A DNA stretch of 64,000 nt from Eudorina sp. 2006-703-Eu-15 (Eukaryota > Chlorophyta > Chlorophyceae > Chlamydomonadales > Volvocaceae): the NCBI GenBank assembly GCA_003117195.1, contig BDSI01000049.1:516501-580500 (forward strand). The letters run 5' to 3'. The notes beneath the pieces were generated by a model that was not told the DNA's origin, ran no database searches, and saw only the letters and a program-made list of their open reading frames with translations. Position 1 is the first letter of the stretch. Each line of letters begins with the position of its first letter. Positions 13,101-24,600 of the stretch are shown here, one piece after another. The translations under genes and the position numbers were made by a program.

Positions 13101-16100
13101 CCAAACGCACATGCATCCTTCGGGTTGACTCGCTAAACACGCACTCGCACACACACCCGAGGGTGGGGCGGGCGGGTTCATTGCTAAACAAACCACATAC
13201 CCTGCAGCCCCGCCCACCAGTTTGTCGCCTGCGGGGTAGGCGTAGTTGTCGCATGTGGACGAGTTGGTGACGGGGTCGACGCAGCTCGTGGGTCCGGCGT
13301 AGCCCGGTGTGATGGCCTGGGGGGCGGGGGGCGGGAGGACGGGAGGACGGGAGGGGGCGATGCGAGGACAGGGTGTGCGTGGGTTCTGGCGGGGTCGCCG
13401 GCGGTGAGCGCGGCATACCGGACAGCTGCCGAGGGCTGCCAGGGCTGGCTGCCGCATTCGTGCTGCCATCCAGCCCTATAGTCCAGGGCCTCCCTCACAT
13501 CGCCGCTCATGCGTCCTCACCATAACGGCCCCCACAGGCATACATCACGAGGCTCTTATTTAACCCCGCGCGGCACAATGACGGGTCACAACGGGGATGG
13601 GCCTTCGTCCCGTCCACAGCGCAGGGCCTCGCTACCCGACTGGACCCGCCACCACCCCACCCCGCCGTGCCCACCCTCGTACATCCCCACCCCACCCCAC
13701 ACCCACCGTGACGTTGTTGCCCAGGTCCAGAGCAAAGCCCAGGCTGGGAGGCGCCGCATGCGGCTCCGGCTCGTGCGTCATCATGTAGATGACGGTGGCC
13801 GTGAAGGCCGTGAAGCCGCCGATCACCTGCATTGGGGAAAGGTAGACAGACGAGGTACGGTAGTTGAAGGGAAAGGATCACCGGAGGGCTTGAACGGATT
13901 CACCGGTATCACCGTGCGTAACCGTAACCGTAACCGTCCGCTCCGGATCCAAGGTGGTAGGTGGACCCTCAATCCGCCTTGTATGCAAAGGCTGTGCACG
14001 GTACGTACTAGGGTGCAATGTAACCGTTACTAGGGTGGTGGAAACAAATACCGGTACGGGCAAGTACGGTAGGTGGGTGTTGCTTGGATCACGTTAGCAG
14101 CAGGGGCATGGGCCCATCCAGCCGCGGGTCGAGCTGTGGGGGGCCACCGCTGAGTTGGTTGGGTCGCATGTACGAGTGTGGCATATGTATGTACGGCACC
14201 GGCTCGGGTTCGGCACACTTCTTCGGGCGGGGGCGGCTACCTGGGGCAGATCCGTGAGGGCGACCGAGAAGAGGCCGCCGCTCGCTGAGTAGATGCCGAG
14301 CACGCCGCCCGCGATGGCGATGGAGCCGCCCTTGGGCAGGCCGAAGCAGAACTGCAGCACCAGCGAGATGCCCACCAGGTTGCCTGATCAGGACAGGACG
14401 CCAACGGCGGGGCAGGGACGAGCGAGGAATCATCATTGTATCCGTAAGTATCCGTAATCAAGTTAGCATATTGACGACAATAGTAGCAGATGTAATAATA
14501 AAAAGATGTTTGCAAACAAATTATTTGTGGTGATGGGGAAGGGCAGGGGTCGCAGACCTCCATCTGAGAAGAGCGAGCCGGCGTTGCTCCGCTGCTTCGA
14601 CACAGCCAGGCAGCGCAGCAGGCGGGCAGCGCACCCTCAGACAAATCAATATCAGCAGTTACCCGGCTGTTTACGGCGAGGTTGTGCGGCGCGCACGTGG
14701 CAAAATCGATAACTTGGTTCTGGGAAAGAGCAAGTTCTGTATGTGTGTTTGCGGCTGCCGGCCGCTGACAGTGCATCCCTACGCACATCAGCGCGGGGCG
14801 CTGCCCCGACTGCACCCCCGCACCCACCCGCCAACAAGAAGGTGAAGGACACGATTTCGATGAGCGACACCATCACCTGCACGCACGCACGACGGCGCGG
14901 TGGCGTTATTGCGGGACACAAACACACACACGGCGGGCCTGGGATCGGGCGGGCGGGCGGGTTGCAATTCTAAACACACGGCGTCAGACACGCGTCGTAC
15001 ACGTATTCCTATGAACGCAGCAGTGACGGCAACCTAGGGCGTCGATGACATCAGCGCCGGCACCCGGGAGGTGTCTTCCCCGATGGGCAGTCGGCTGTCG
15101 TTGGTTGTGGCGGTGGTGCAGTCAGCAGGCGGGAGGCGGCACACCGTGTCTCTCAGCGCTGGCACACGTCGACCGACGTCAGCAACCGCCGCCGGCTGCT
15201 TCTGCTGCTGGTTCGCTCGTCAGTGGGTTGATGATATGATGAATGATTCCGCGTCTGGGAGACCGCGTCTGGGCAACCTTCAGTCGTTCAACCACTACCA
15301 CCGGGATCTATCTTCACTTCTCAAGGCACATGGAGAGGCTTGGAGCGAGCCCCAGGGTGGCAACTCCAGAGGGGCCGAGCCACGAGTGACGTTCCCCGGG
15401 CGAGCGGCGGCGGCCGCGTCCCGCCGGCACGTGTATCTGTTGGAGTGGCGGGACGGAAGGACGGCGCCTGACCGGTCCTTGCCACGAGCTGGTTCTACGT
15501 GCGCTCTCGCTCCGTTGCGTGTGTGTTTCGAAAAGAGACCCGTCGGACCATCAAAAACCAAGTGTTTGTTTGTGAACGGCGTGAACGGCATGCTACGACA
15601 CCTACCTCCAGCAGGCCGCCGTACTTCCTGCCGAACAGCTCGGGCAGCGTCAGGAGCCGCATGCGGTTGATGGGAGCTGCCAGCAGCAGCCCGTTCTGCG
15701 GTTCGCGGCCACGGGGTGAGTTAGGGGAGCAAGGTGCTGCTTTTCCAGCGTCTCGGGGTCGGGAAGCCGCTCATCACGGGGGTGCATAAGGCAGGAGATG
15801 AACCAAGCAGGGGAAATGCACCCGCGTTGCTTTGCCTTACGACGCCGTCCGTTACTGTGATGGACAAACAAGGGGCGCGCGCTGCTTTGGCCGCGCCTCC
15901 GCTGTTACGCTTTCTTTGGTCGTCTGGCCAATATACAGTCGGTGAAAGAACGCGACTCTTGGCACAACCCGCGGACCAAGCCTGCTGGCACAGTGCCGCA
16001 CCCTCGCGCGCCGCACCCCAGCGTGGGCCTCTGCCACAATTGTTAATGCTGTGATGTCCAAATGTGTGTGTAGCCGCGCGGGCTTCCGCACGTTTGGCCA

Positions 16101-19100
16101 TGTCCCGTCAGATGTGGAAGACGCGAACTCGTCCATCATCGGCGCACAAGCAACCGACCGCCACGCACAAACACGCTCGTCTCCAGTCCCCAACCGTATC
16201 CGTACGCTCCGTACAATCCACAAATTCCGTTCACTCACCAGGACGAGCGAGATCCCGAGGCCCAGCGGCAGCACGGCCCCGTCTGCGGGCGGGTGGGCGA
16301 TAGCGATCGGGCGACCCGTCCGACAGGTGCGGAGTGCGGAAGGGGGTTGAGACGGTTTGGCTGCACCAAACTTTGACATTGGAAGAAAGGTCCACCATGC
16401 AACGGCCAAATAATCGGACTGTGCAGCAGAGGCACCGCTGCGACAAGACCCTGACGGTGCCTCCATCAAGACCGCATGCGGGGGCATCGGTCCGCCGGAT
16501 ACACGACCCGCGGCCTCACGGGGCCCAGAGCAGCAGCCTTAAGAAGCTTATCGCCTACCGGACAGGGGGGTTCGCGACGGCCCCGGCAGTGGAGCCCGCA
16601 GGCCCCCAAATCACAGATCAGCGGCAGGGAGCTGCGACTCATCACTCACCCCAAAACGCGTACTTGTAGGAATTCACAACGTTGCCTGCGTACGGCGGTT
16701 CGCAGTTTACGAACGGTCACGGGAGGGCACAGCACGTACGGTCACGGCAGAATGTGTTAGGGAGCAAGGGAAGAAGGAGTACAGACGCATCGCCTAGATG
16801 AATGGAGCGGTATGAGGTGGACCCGGCCCCAATCCTGGCGCAACATCGTGCCCAATTATTAGCTGTTCCATAGCTCGCCAACCATATCATATTTGCTGTA
16901 TGGTTGTCAGGCTTGGGGCCCTTTTGCGTTGACAGAGGTTTTGAACAGGGTGGGGAGACGACGCGATGCGAACAACCTGGCAGAAGGACTTTTTGAAGCG
17001 TGCCTACACGATGATGCAGTCCAGCTGCAGATTGCGTTCATGCGACAAATTGTGGGGGCTGCTCGCCCAGCCCACCGCCTTCTTTTCGCAGAATTGGCCG
17101 AGCTTCCCCTGCATTACTATTTGGTGAAGCAAGTGGTTCGCTTTTGGAACCGCCTGCAGACGCAGAAGGGCACGGTCGCACACGCAGTCCGATGTCAGGA
17201 GGTTATCGATGCACTCACCGACCCTGAACGGGGCGGTTGGGGAGCCTCGTTCTTGCGTTTAATGTCGTACTTAGAGTGTGATATTTGGAGCGGGCTACCT
17301 CACGATGCAGAAGGTGTTGAACAGCGAGTTGAGTGGTTGCTGTCCAAACCTCTTCCCGAGGCTCAGATTGTGACGGCGATGAGGGAACGACTAATGAGCG
17401 GTTGGGAACATGTGCGCCTCGATGTCGAGCCAGACAATTACCCATCAGACGGGAAACAGCCGGGGATCCATTTGTCGAAGTACAAGCATTGGATGGGCCT
17501 GTCGTTTATGGGTGCGGCGGCCGTTATGTGGCAACCGCACGCTACAGTTTTTATCCCCCGTTCTGCGCACCGGAAGCTAATGCAATTCAGGCTTTGTTGT
17601 TGGGCACTTGAGTCTAACAGGGCGCGGAGGGGTAGGCACCATGTCCCTAGAGGACAACGGGTCTGCCGTTGCTGCCGCTCTGAAGACCAGATTGAAGATG
17701 AGAAGCATGTTACTACTACTCGACTGCCCGGCTTACGATGCAATACGCGCTGAGGAAGGGTTTCACCGCCCTAATACGATGAGGGAGGCGATTGCCTGGG
17801 ATCCGGCTCGTTTGGCAAAGATGTTGGAGCGCATGTGGGCTCACCGTAATTCTATCGTGCCCTTTGGGCGCTAGTCTCGTGGACTCCTGTTAATGCGGTA
17901 TTGCAAACCAGTGCTTTGGGGCGTTTTGTTTGCCCTTGGGCCTCCGGCTCGTATGGGTATGTGCAGGTATGGGGTTACGCACCCCCAACCATGTAACACA
18001 CACACACATATTTGCTGTCGAAGTCCATTCGGGTCGGCCTCACACAGCTGGATTCCGACATCCGATTACATCGGAACCAGGGGAGAACGTTAAAGCCCAT
18101 GGCGGGGCGACTGAATTCAGGTCTTGTGGACCCACGGGTTCATCCCCGCGGTGGAATGTTCGGGAATGTTCGCCCAGTGAACTGACCCACCGACCCACCG
18201 ACCCGCCGACCCGCCGACCCACGCACCCAACGTGGCGTTGGAGTCCAGGCCCTGCGCCAGGAGCGCGCACACCACGACGTACATCGGCAGCGTCCTGCGT
18301 GCAGTGTGCCATATGTACGCCGTACACTGTCAGCAAACACGCTGGCGCCGTATCCGGTGCTCTAGGGTACGGCACGGCCGACGAGGCAAGGTGCGTGGCT
18401 CCGGAAGAAACGGTGGCGGTGGCGAACGGACGGCCCGTGGTATGCCCACGGGCCGTCCGTTCGCCATCCCAACCGTTTCTTCCGCAGCCCGGGCCCGTGG
18501 GCATACCTAGGTGCTGGCACACACGGACAGGCGCTTAGGGCGCCACCCTCCGCCAGCCGCTGCGCCGCCGCCACTCCCGAAAGAGGGATACACCCACCGC
18601 TGTCCACGCATTCGATCAACGCACTGCCCCGCTGACCTGTTGCACACGAAGAAGTTGCGAGCGTCGCCCTTGATGGTGAGGCGCGCGATGATGAGGGCCA
18701 TCACGAACCACTGCCGGGGGGGGGGGGCAGAGGGGTTGCGCATGCAGCCGTGTGGAACGCAAGGAGCATGCTTGGTCGGGGCGCGAGTGTCTGGATTTAA
18801 GGAGCCAGTTTGTGTTTAGAAATGCAACCCGCCCGACCCAAACCAACCTCCAATATACTTACCATGTTAACCTGCGAATTGGAAAAAATGAAAACAGCAA
18901 CAAGGCAGCCGCGCCACCACCGACAAAAGTTGCAGAACAAAACAAGACCCGCCCGGCAGGAAATGGGCGACCCAGCAGTACCCAGTGTGTGTGTATGTGT
19001 GTGTTGGTTTCGGGGCGGGGGTTGCAGGTGAGCAATTTGTCGTACCGCCGGGGCTGGCGATGTTGTGACCCGCCCTGATGAGACAATGCAATGACTAGCG

Positions 19101-20739
19101 CTTGCAAGCGAGGTGAATTCTACCGACAACACGCGGGGCAACGGACGACCCCTCCAGGGGAGGTCAGGCCACCAGCCGACTGATGGACTCGGGGTACCAA
19201 GCAATGCGTCGCGGCAAGATAGCACGAAAGAAGGCTGTAAAAAGGGAGGCGAGGGACCGGGCCGGCACGGGGGCAAACGGGCCACAACCACGATACCACC
19301 ACAACCATTACAACCATCCATTAGGCAAAGTTCCTGGCAGTTGCGCGTTATTGCAACCCTTTCAGTGTTGACTGCCGTAGTATTGTCGAGTAATGGAGGG
19401 GTATATGAAATTGGTGGACATATTTATACTGCGCTGATGCCAGAGCAAACATCCGATAGAGTAATTGAGGGGCCTCGTCGCCCAAAGCACTGCAGATGGC
19501 ACGTGCGGAGTCCCAGATGATGATGCCGCGAACGCGTGTTGGAGGTTGTGTGCAACTAGACATGATGAGAAGCGTCCGGAGACCAAGTATTACTGAAATG
19601 GCTGAGAATTTTCTGTATTCTGGGCTCTACATCGCCACCCGAGCAACCTGCTTGTTAAAGCCCGTCACCCAACACCGCCTCCGCCACCCACTATCCGGCG
19701 GGCCCACGCACCCGCCGACCAGGCTTTTTGGAGGCCGCATCCGCATTCACCTGGCCTCAGTTTCATTCTCTCTAGCCGCGTCCCCTCTGGACTTGCTCAC
19801 GGCCACAGGCCGGCCCGCACACCACCATTCGTTGCGGGCGTGCGGAAGAACCCCAAGGGAGCCGCGCTGCACACAAACCCTAGAGCACTCAGTACTCGCG
19901 CACATTTGCGCGCCTCCGCACTTAGGTGCCTTGCGGTGAGACCGCACGACTCTTTCAGATTTCCAGCTTGTGTGACTAAAGACTAGCGCCCGAGTCGTAG
20001 CGCCCGAGTCGGTTGCGCATCTTCGAGGCTGAGCAGGGCGCGCTATCACCGTAACACCAGTCAGTATCACCATCCGAAACGACGGACGTGGAGAGATGAG
20101 AGGTATGATGGTACGGGGGGACGGGGTAGGTGGGGGGTGGAGCGGGACCGTATAACCATTGCACTGCCGTGGTGCGCCAGCACCGGGGCAGCTTGATTGA
20201 GCCTGGAGGCTGTCGTCGCCCGCAGTAGTGTTTAATGTTCAGCAACGGGACTCTTTCAAATCGTCCTTTAACGTGGTTGCCACGACAGCGGGGGTCTACA
20301 GAGCATCGGGACCTGGCAAGGCTTGCAGCTTTTAGAGCCCTGAGGCCGCAACGCACAAAAGTTACTGCGTGGCGCACAGCTCAAGGGCGGGAATCGTGAG
20401 GATTCCCGTGGTGACTCAGGCGACCACATGCGCAGCACTTACCGAAAGGGATACGACTGCGACTGGAATGCCGTATTGTATAGCCACGCCGCTGGCGTCG
20501 AACGACGCGGGACAGGGAATGCTGCAAACGAACTTCTGGCAGCAGCCATACTGCTCTTCGACTTGCGCGATCGTCAGGTCGTGCGTGAACACTCCCGGGG
20601 TAATTTCAAAATTACTTTCCGTGCAGTATTCTGCAAGAAAATCGGGCGCGCATGACTCGTCGTGACTTGGGGCAAGCTCTTCAGGGTAAGAGCGGCTAGG
20701 TTCGTAATTAATTATTACTACACGTCGGACGAAAACCAC
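7198..20739 (-). CDS. Sodium:solute symporter (SSS family), at least 17 exons
   Basis: A multi-pass membrane carrier of the SSS family that couples sodium entry to uptake of an organic solute; the substrate is unknown. Exons read in phase at 20,739-20,443; 18,710-18,637; 18,294-18,227; 16,282-16,239; 15,695-15,606; 14,876-14,828; 14,383-14,241; 13,826-13,707; 13,316-about 13,197; 12,672-12,553; 12,314-12,177; 12,034-11,927; 11,627-11,574; 11,108-11,046; 10,605-10,401; 10,060-about 9,850; and 7,738-7,198. Family hallmarks are INRMRLLTLPELFGRKYGG, LLAGNLVGISLVLQ, SGGLFSVALTDLPQ, LGFGNLCALDFQARCMASKT and STADGAILATSTVMAHN. The first membrane helix is split between exons 1 and 2. An N-terminal Cys-rich segment (CCQKFVCSIPCP) is probably extracytoplasmic. 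The last exon adds an Asp-rich then Ala/Gly-rich tail. No in-frame ATG lies in the first exon, which is open upstream to about 20,804, so the true start is further upstream. Predicted length is at least 814 aa. Confidence 0.85.
7771..7841 (-). repeat. Intronic short repeat, family A copy 1
   Basis: On the minus strand this begins GTAAGTATACTGAG, continues through TGGGTGTGCC and GGTTCG, then TTCGGG plus a T-rich run, and ends CAATTTAGCCC. Related sequences lie at 37,433-37,502, 25,211-25,280 and 24,778-24,812. This copy lies in the last symporter intron, in sense orientation. Confidence 0.55.
8660..9100 (-). mobile_element. Reverse-transcriptase C-terminal remnant, Penelope-like style
   Basis: Read on the minus strand, this intronic stretch contains RRPYLTQLYDKCVQPAFANV and, one frameshift later, CKRNIFTGPFHRLRRVI, then CPDNFCAEIALLIRALVAQG and YPRKRLLAQF. 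The succession YDK..QPAF, C..G.FTG..HR.RR, then an acidic/Phe block and GYP is the pattern I know from the region after the polymerase motifs in Penelope-like retroelements. It lies in the 2.1-kb intron between the last two symporter exons, in sense orientation. The frame is broken, no polymerase active site is visible, and class assignment rests on memory of the motif only. Confidence 0.4.
10328..10395. repeat. Tandem repeat of GTACGACATT-type unit
   Basis: About six imperfect copies of a 10-11 bp unit (TTGTACGACA) in the symporter intron after the exon ending at 10,401. Related GTACGACAT or GTACGGCAGTACGACAT runs occur at about 8,186-8,212, 12,038-12,075 and 63,667-63,700. Confidence 0.6.
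13160..13193 (-). repeat. Intronic short repeat, family B copy
   Basis: The minus strand reads TTGTTTAGCAATGAACCC followed by GCCCGCCCC. It matches the family B core seen at 18,811 and 14,944 and lies in the symporter intron next to the exon ending at about 13,197. Confidence 0.45.
14944..14979 (-). repeat. Intronic short repeat, family B copy
   Basis: The minus strand reads TGTGTTTAGAATTGCAACCC then GCCCGCC. This is nearly identical over 27 bases to the copy at 18,811-18,862. It lies in a symporter intron, just upstream in gene sense of the exon starting at 14,876. Confidence 0.5.
16870..17890 (+). mobile_element. LINE (non-LTR) retrotransposon 3' remnant
   Basis: A plus-strand frame from about 16,893 encodes the region downstream of a LINE reverse transcriptase. 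It contains LYGCQAWGP, a typical post-polymerase motif, and ends with a zinc-binding-like segment CRCCRSEDQIEDEKHV that continues, after a single-base shift near 17,708, as LLLDCPAYDAIRAEEGF to a stop at 17,872. The C-C-H-C spacing is the usual terminal zinc-finger-like module of such elements. The polymerase domain and 5' end are missing, so this is a 5'-truncated, frameshifted copy. It sits antisense in the symporter intron between the exons ending at 18,227 and starting at 16,282. Its GC content is lower than that of the host introns. Confidence 0.7.
18402..18504. repeat. Long inverted repeat / hairpin in a symporter intron
   Basis: Arms at 18,402-18,440 and 18,446-18,484 are complementary over 39 bp with about four mismatches around a 5-base loop. 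A second, alternative pairing joins 18,441-18,454 (TATGCCCACGGGCC) with 18,491-18,504. It lies between symporter exons 2 and 3. Confidence 0.8.
18811..18862 (-). repeat. Intronic short repeat, family B copy with donor-like end
   Basis: The minus strand starts GTAAGTATATTGGAGG and ends GCATTTCTAAACACA; the plus strand contains TGTGTTTAGAAATGCAACCC followed by GCCCGACCC. It lies in the 1.7-kb first resolved symporter intron, in sense orientation. Confidence 0.55.
19401..19436 (+). repeat. Dispersed repeat, copy 1 (pair with 57,544)
   Basis: About 36 bases ending ATTTATACTGCGCTG closely match 57,544-57,582 (TTTTATACTGCGCTG), with a few substitutions and small gaps. This copy lies in the first resolved symporter intron. 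Confidence 0.45.
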
Positions 20740-20805
20740 TGGCGCGACAGCACATTCAGTAATTGAAAACGATTGTTCATGAAATTGCGTCTCATTTGAC
20801 TTTCA

Positions 20806-21619
20806 TGGCATCATGATTAAGGCATCTCTGGACCAGAACTCACCGTCCGCCATGGTTCACAAGCGATGCGAGCCGCTTGGCTCACCAAAGTGCGGCACCA
20901 GTAGGGAAGCAGAGGATCAAAGATTTATGGGGCCGCGATTTCAGATCAGGTTTACAGTTCCCGCTGTGTACCCAAGTCAAGACGCCGTTGAACTAGGGCT
21001 GCGGAAGGGTTGTCGTGCGGGACGAGAGGATTACAAGCTACTTTGTATAGGAGGCTACATAGGTATTCAGAAATGCGGCATTATTTACGCCAAGTGTCGC
21101 TGTGCGCTCGGATAGACCCGAATAGACCACAAGTCGAAGCTACGGTTAGGCCCCGTAGGTCACGTTGCAAGCACGCGCGGTTAAAGCGAAGTGTTTCTCT
21201 GCCACATGGCAACGTTTTCTATTGCACAGTCTGCGATGGTACTTCTGCCGTCTACCTTCATTGGTGTATGACGTTCGGAGTGAATTTTCACTCGCTTGCA
21301 GGAACATCCTGAAAGGGCCACCGCCCGTACTTAGGACGCTTTGCGCTTTTTCTAGGGCGGTCACATAACTGATTCCCTCCGTGTTCCTGCAACTGAAGAC
21401 CTGTAGTACATGCTTGCTGGGCTACATAGAACAGTGCGGTATCTCGGACCGACATCACGACATCCAGTTTCGGGGACGACGCCATCCGCCACGTTCTAAG
21501 TCAGTAATCATGCTGGCATCAGCAAGACTTTTTGGCATTGCGGGGCAGGTGGCCGGCAAGGCGCTCGCAGGCGAGTGGGTTATCGGAAGTCCGTTATCGA
21601 GTTAGGGTCTTATGGTTAG
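20806..21619. other. Divergent intergenic region, symporter / agmatine deiminase
   Basis: Lower-GC sequence between two divergently transcribed genes. It must contain both promoters and the unresolved first exons of each. An ATG at 21,510 opens MLASARLFGIAGQ followed by a possible donor (CAG/GTGGCC). It could be a targeting-peptide exon of the deiminase, but its phase does not join cleanly to the next recognised exon. Confidence 0.4.
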
Positions 21620-24600
21620 GACTTCCAGCTGGATGAATTGCAACATTTTTGCAACCTGTCTTGTCAATCAATTTATTGGACTGGTGGTGCAGGTGCTAGC
21701 GTTCTTGCGGGCGTTCGCGGGACGAGCCTGTCGTGTGGTTTCAGCTCCGCTGCTGCAAATGAGCCAACGCCCAAGGAACTTGGCTACACAATGCCAGGTG
21801 TGCCTGAAGTCACCATATCTTGCTAGCTTTGGCCCGTCTGCGCACTGCACATGCTCTATCGGCCGCGGTCCTGCACGTGTTACTCAAGTTGGCATCGGGC
21901 GTCGAGAACTCAAGACTTGCTGGCACGCTGCCGCACCACGCTGCCGTGTGTGACGCCAGTCGACCAATAAATTCTTGGACAATTCTTGAATTGTGTGTAC
22001 ATGTTGTGTGAACGTCACGCATCCTCAGGCGAGTTCGAGCCGCACGTGGGCTGCTGGATGGGTTGGCCCTACAGCCCATACCTGTGGCGGGACGGCGCAA
22101 AGCCTGCCCAGCAGCAGTACGCGGCCATCGCGAAGGCCATCTCGCAGTTTGAGCCGGTCTGGATGTTCGCTGATCCCTCGGTAAGTTGTTCGCGGGTGCC
22201 TCATCCCCCCGCGCGCTGAACGGAGGAACGCGCGGACGGCACCGGAACACCAGCGCATCTGCTGCACGTCTGATGCCGCGGTCCAAACACGGCGTGCAAA
22301 GCGCATCTGCAGGGCCGTCATGGCCCCGCCGTCGGCTCGTCAACCGTCAACCCCAACCGCCACCCCATGTTGCTGTCACTCACCCACTCCCCCTTTCTCT
22401 CTCTCTCGCCCGCCTAACCTGTCACGGGCCGCAGAGCGCCGACACCGCCCGCAACTACTTCCGTGGCGTGTCGGGCGTGACGGTGGTGGAGATGCCGCTG
22501 GAGGACGGCTGGCTGCGTGACTGGGGGCCCACGGTGCGGGGTGGTGCGGGGTGCGGAGTGTGGGTTGACGGGTGACGGGGCCCCAGCTTGAACGGGATTG
22601 GCGCTCAGTCTACGGGTAGCCGGGGCGGGCGGGCGAGCGGGCGGGACCACACCGCGACCTCTTGAAAGCCCCCCCGCAGCGTCATCCCTCAGCACCTCAG
22701 ACAACTCAATGCGGACTCCTGACTGGGCCGCATATAGACGACGTCATTTCTGGTGGCTTCTGGTGCGCGCATCATCATCAACCCAACCGGACGATCCCGT
22801 GCTCCCGTCCCGTCCTGCAGTGCGTCGTCCGCGACGACCCCAAGACCGGCAAGCGCGAGGTAGCGGGCGTGCACTGGGACTACGACTGCTACGGAGCCCC
22901 GGGCAAGAAGCGGTTGGGCCTGCCGGCGGTGAGGGGGGGACACGATGGCCATACCCCGGGCCCCCAGAGGGACGTGAGGGGCGGGAGGCAGCGTTGGGCA
23001 GTCGACGGCTCCGGGCTGAAGCGAAGCAGCGGCAGCGGCAGCGGACGGGCAGGGCAGGGCAGGCAGGGCCTGGACTGCACGTGAGTGTGCCGACGGCCGA
23101 GATACCTTTGGCGCCCGGGGGCACCCCCCGAGTGCCCCTGTGACCACGACTAGGGGGGGGCTAGGGCATCGGGCATAGGACTACAAACAGCAGCCGTTCT
23201 GAGGAACCGTCTTCTAGGTTCCGCGCCTTCTGGCTTGCACGTTGCACCTGATCTCGGTCTGCCGGCTGCCCCTGCCCTGGCCCCGCGCACCGGGGACCAA
23301 CGCGATCTCCACCCACCCCTGCCACCGATCGTCACCACCACTCCCGCCATAACCGCCATGACCACCACCACAACTACTCCGCTGCCGCCCACAGATGATG
23401 CCTGACTGGAAGAAGGACCACGCGGCCGGTCGGGCCGTCCTGGACTGGGCGGGTCTCAAGGCCTTCGAGTGCCCGCTGCACCTGGAGGGCGGCTCCATCC
23501 ACTCGGATGGACAAGGGTGAGGGTGGGGTGAGGGTGGGGTGAGGGTGGGGTGAGGGTGGGTTGAGGGTGGGGTGAGGGTGGGGCTGAGCCCGGCGGGGGC
23601 TGAGAGGCGGAGGGGCCAGGGAGGGCGTTGCCATTGGGGTTGGAGGAGACATGGAGAATGGGATGGGCTGGAGGGGAGGACATGACTACGCACCCGATTG
23701 CCGTCGCTCCTGATTCACCGCTCTTGATGAATGCCCTTGGTCATATTACCCACCCACCCACCCGGCCCGCTCCCCCTCCTCCTGTCCCTCCCCCTCCTGC
23801 CCCTGCTCCTCCCCCTCCTGCTCCTCCGACGTCTCCGTCTCCGTCTCCGCAGCACGCTGGTGGTGACGGAGGAGTGTCTGCTGCACCCCTCCCGCAACCC
23901 GCATCTGGGCAAGGAGGGCATCGAGAAGATGCTCAAGGACTACCTGGGGCTGGACAAGATCATCTGGCTGTGGAAGGGGATGATGGGCGATGACCAGGTG
24001 GGCCGGGGTGGGGGCTGCGCGGATGTCAAAAGGGGGCTGCCCGGGATGTGCGTCTGGGAGGGTGTGTAGGGGTGTAAGGGAGGGTGCGCGACTGCGAATG
24101 CTCGGGTCTGGGACCCAAAGTCGTTGCACCCATTTCAACCCTCCTGCCCCTCTCTCCGTCTTCATTTGCACCCTTGTCGCCCCTTCGCGCCCCACTACCC
24201 TCAGCCTTCATGGCAGCCCCCTAACCTCAGCCTTCATGGCAGCCCCCTAACCTCCGGCCCCTGCCCACGGTGTCCGCGTTGTCCTCCTCCGCCTCAACCT
24301 TCCCCCGCCCCCCAGGTCGTCAACGGCCACGTGGACAACATGGCCACCTTCACGGAGCCGGGCACCATCCTGCTGTCCTGGTGCGACGACCCCAACGACC
24401 CGCAGCATGAGGTGTCCGCCCGCAACCTGGAGATCCTGGAGAACACGGAGGACGCGATGGGCCGCAGGATCAAGGTGCGGGAAGTGGGCGAGTGGGGTGT
24501 AGAGAGGGAGGTTGCGGGATAGGCGGGTGTCCTGCAACGATCAAGGTGCGGGAAAGGTGAAAGAGTGCAAGAAAGGCGTGCGTGCGGGAAAGACCCCCAG

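Noticed and set aside
7198..20739. Assignment of the symporter as the urea transporter DUR3
   Set aside because: The recognised motifs fit the broader SSS family, and hallmark DUR3 segments were not seen, so no substrate or symbol is given.
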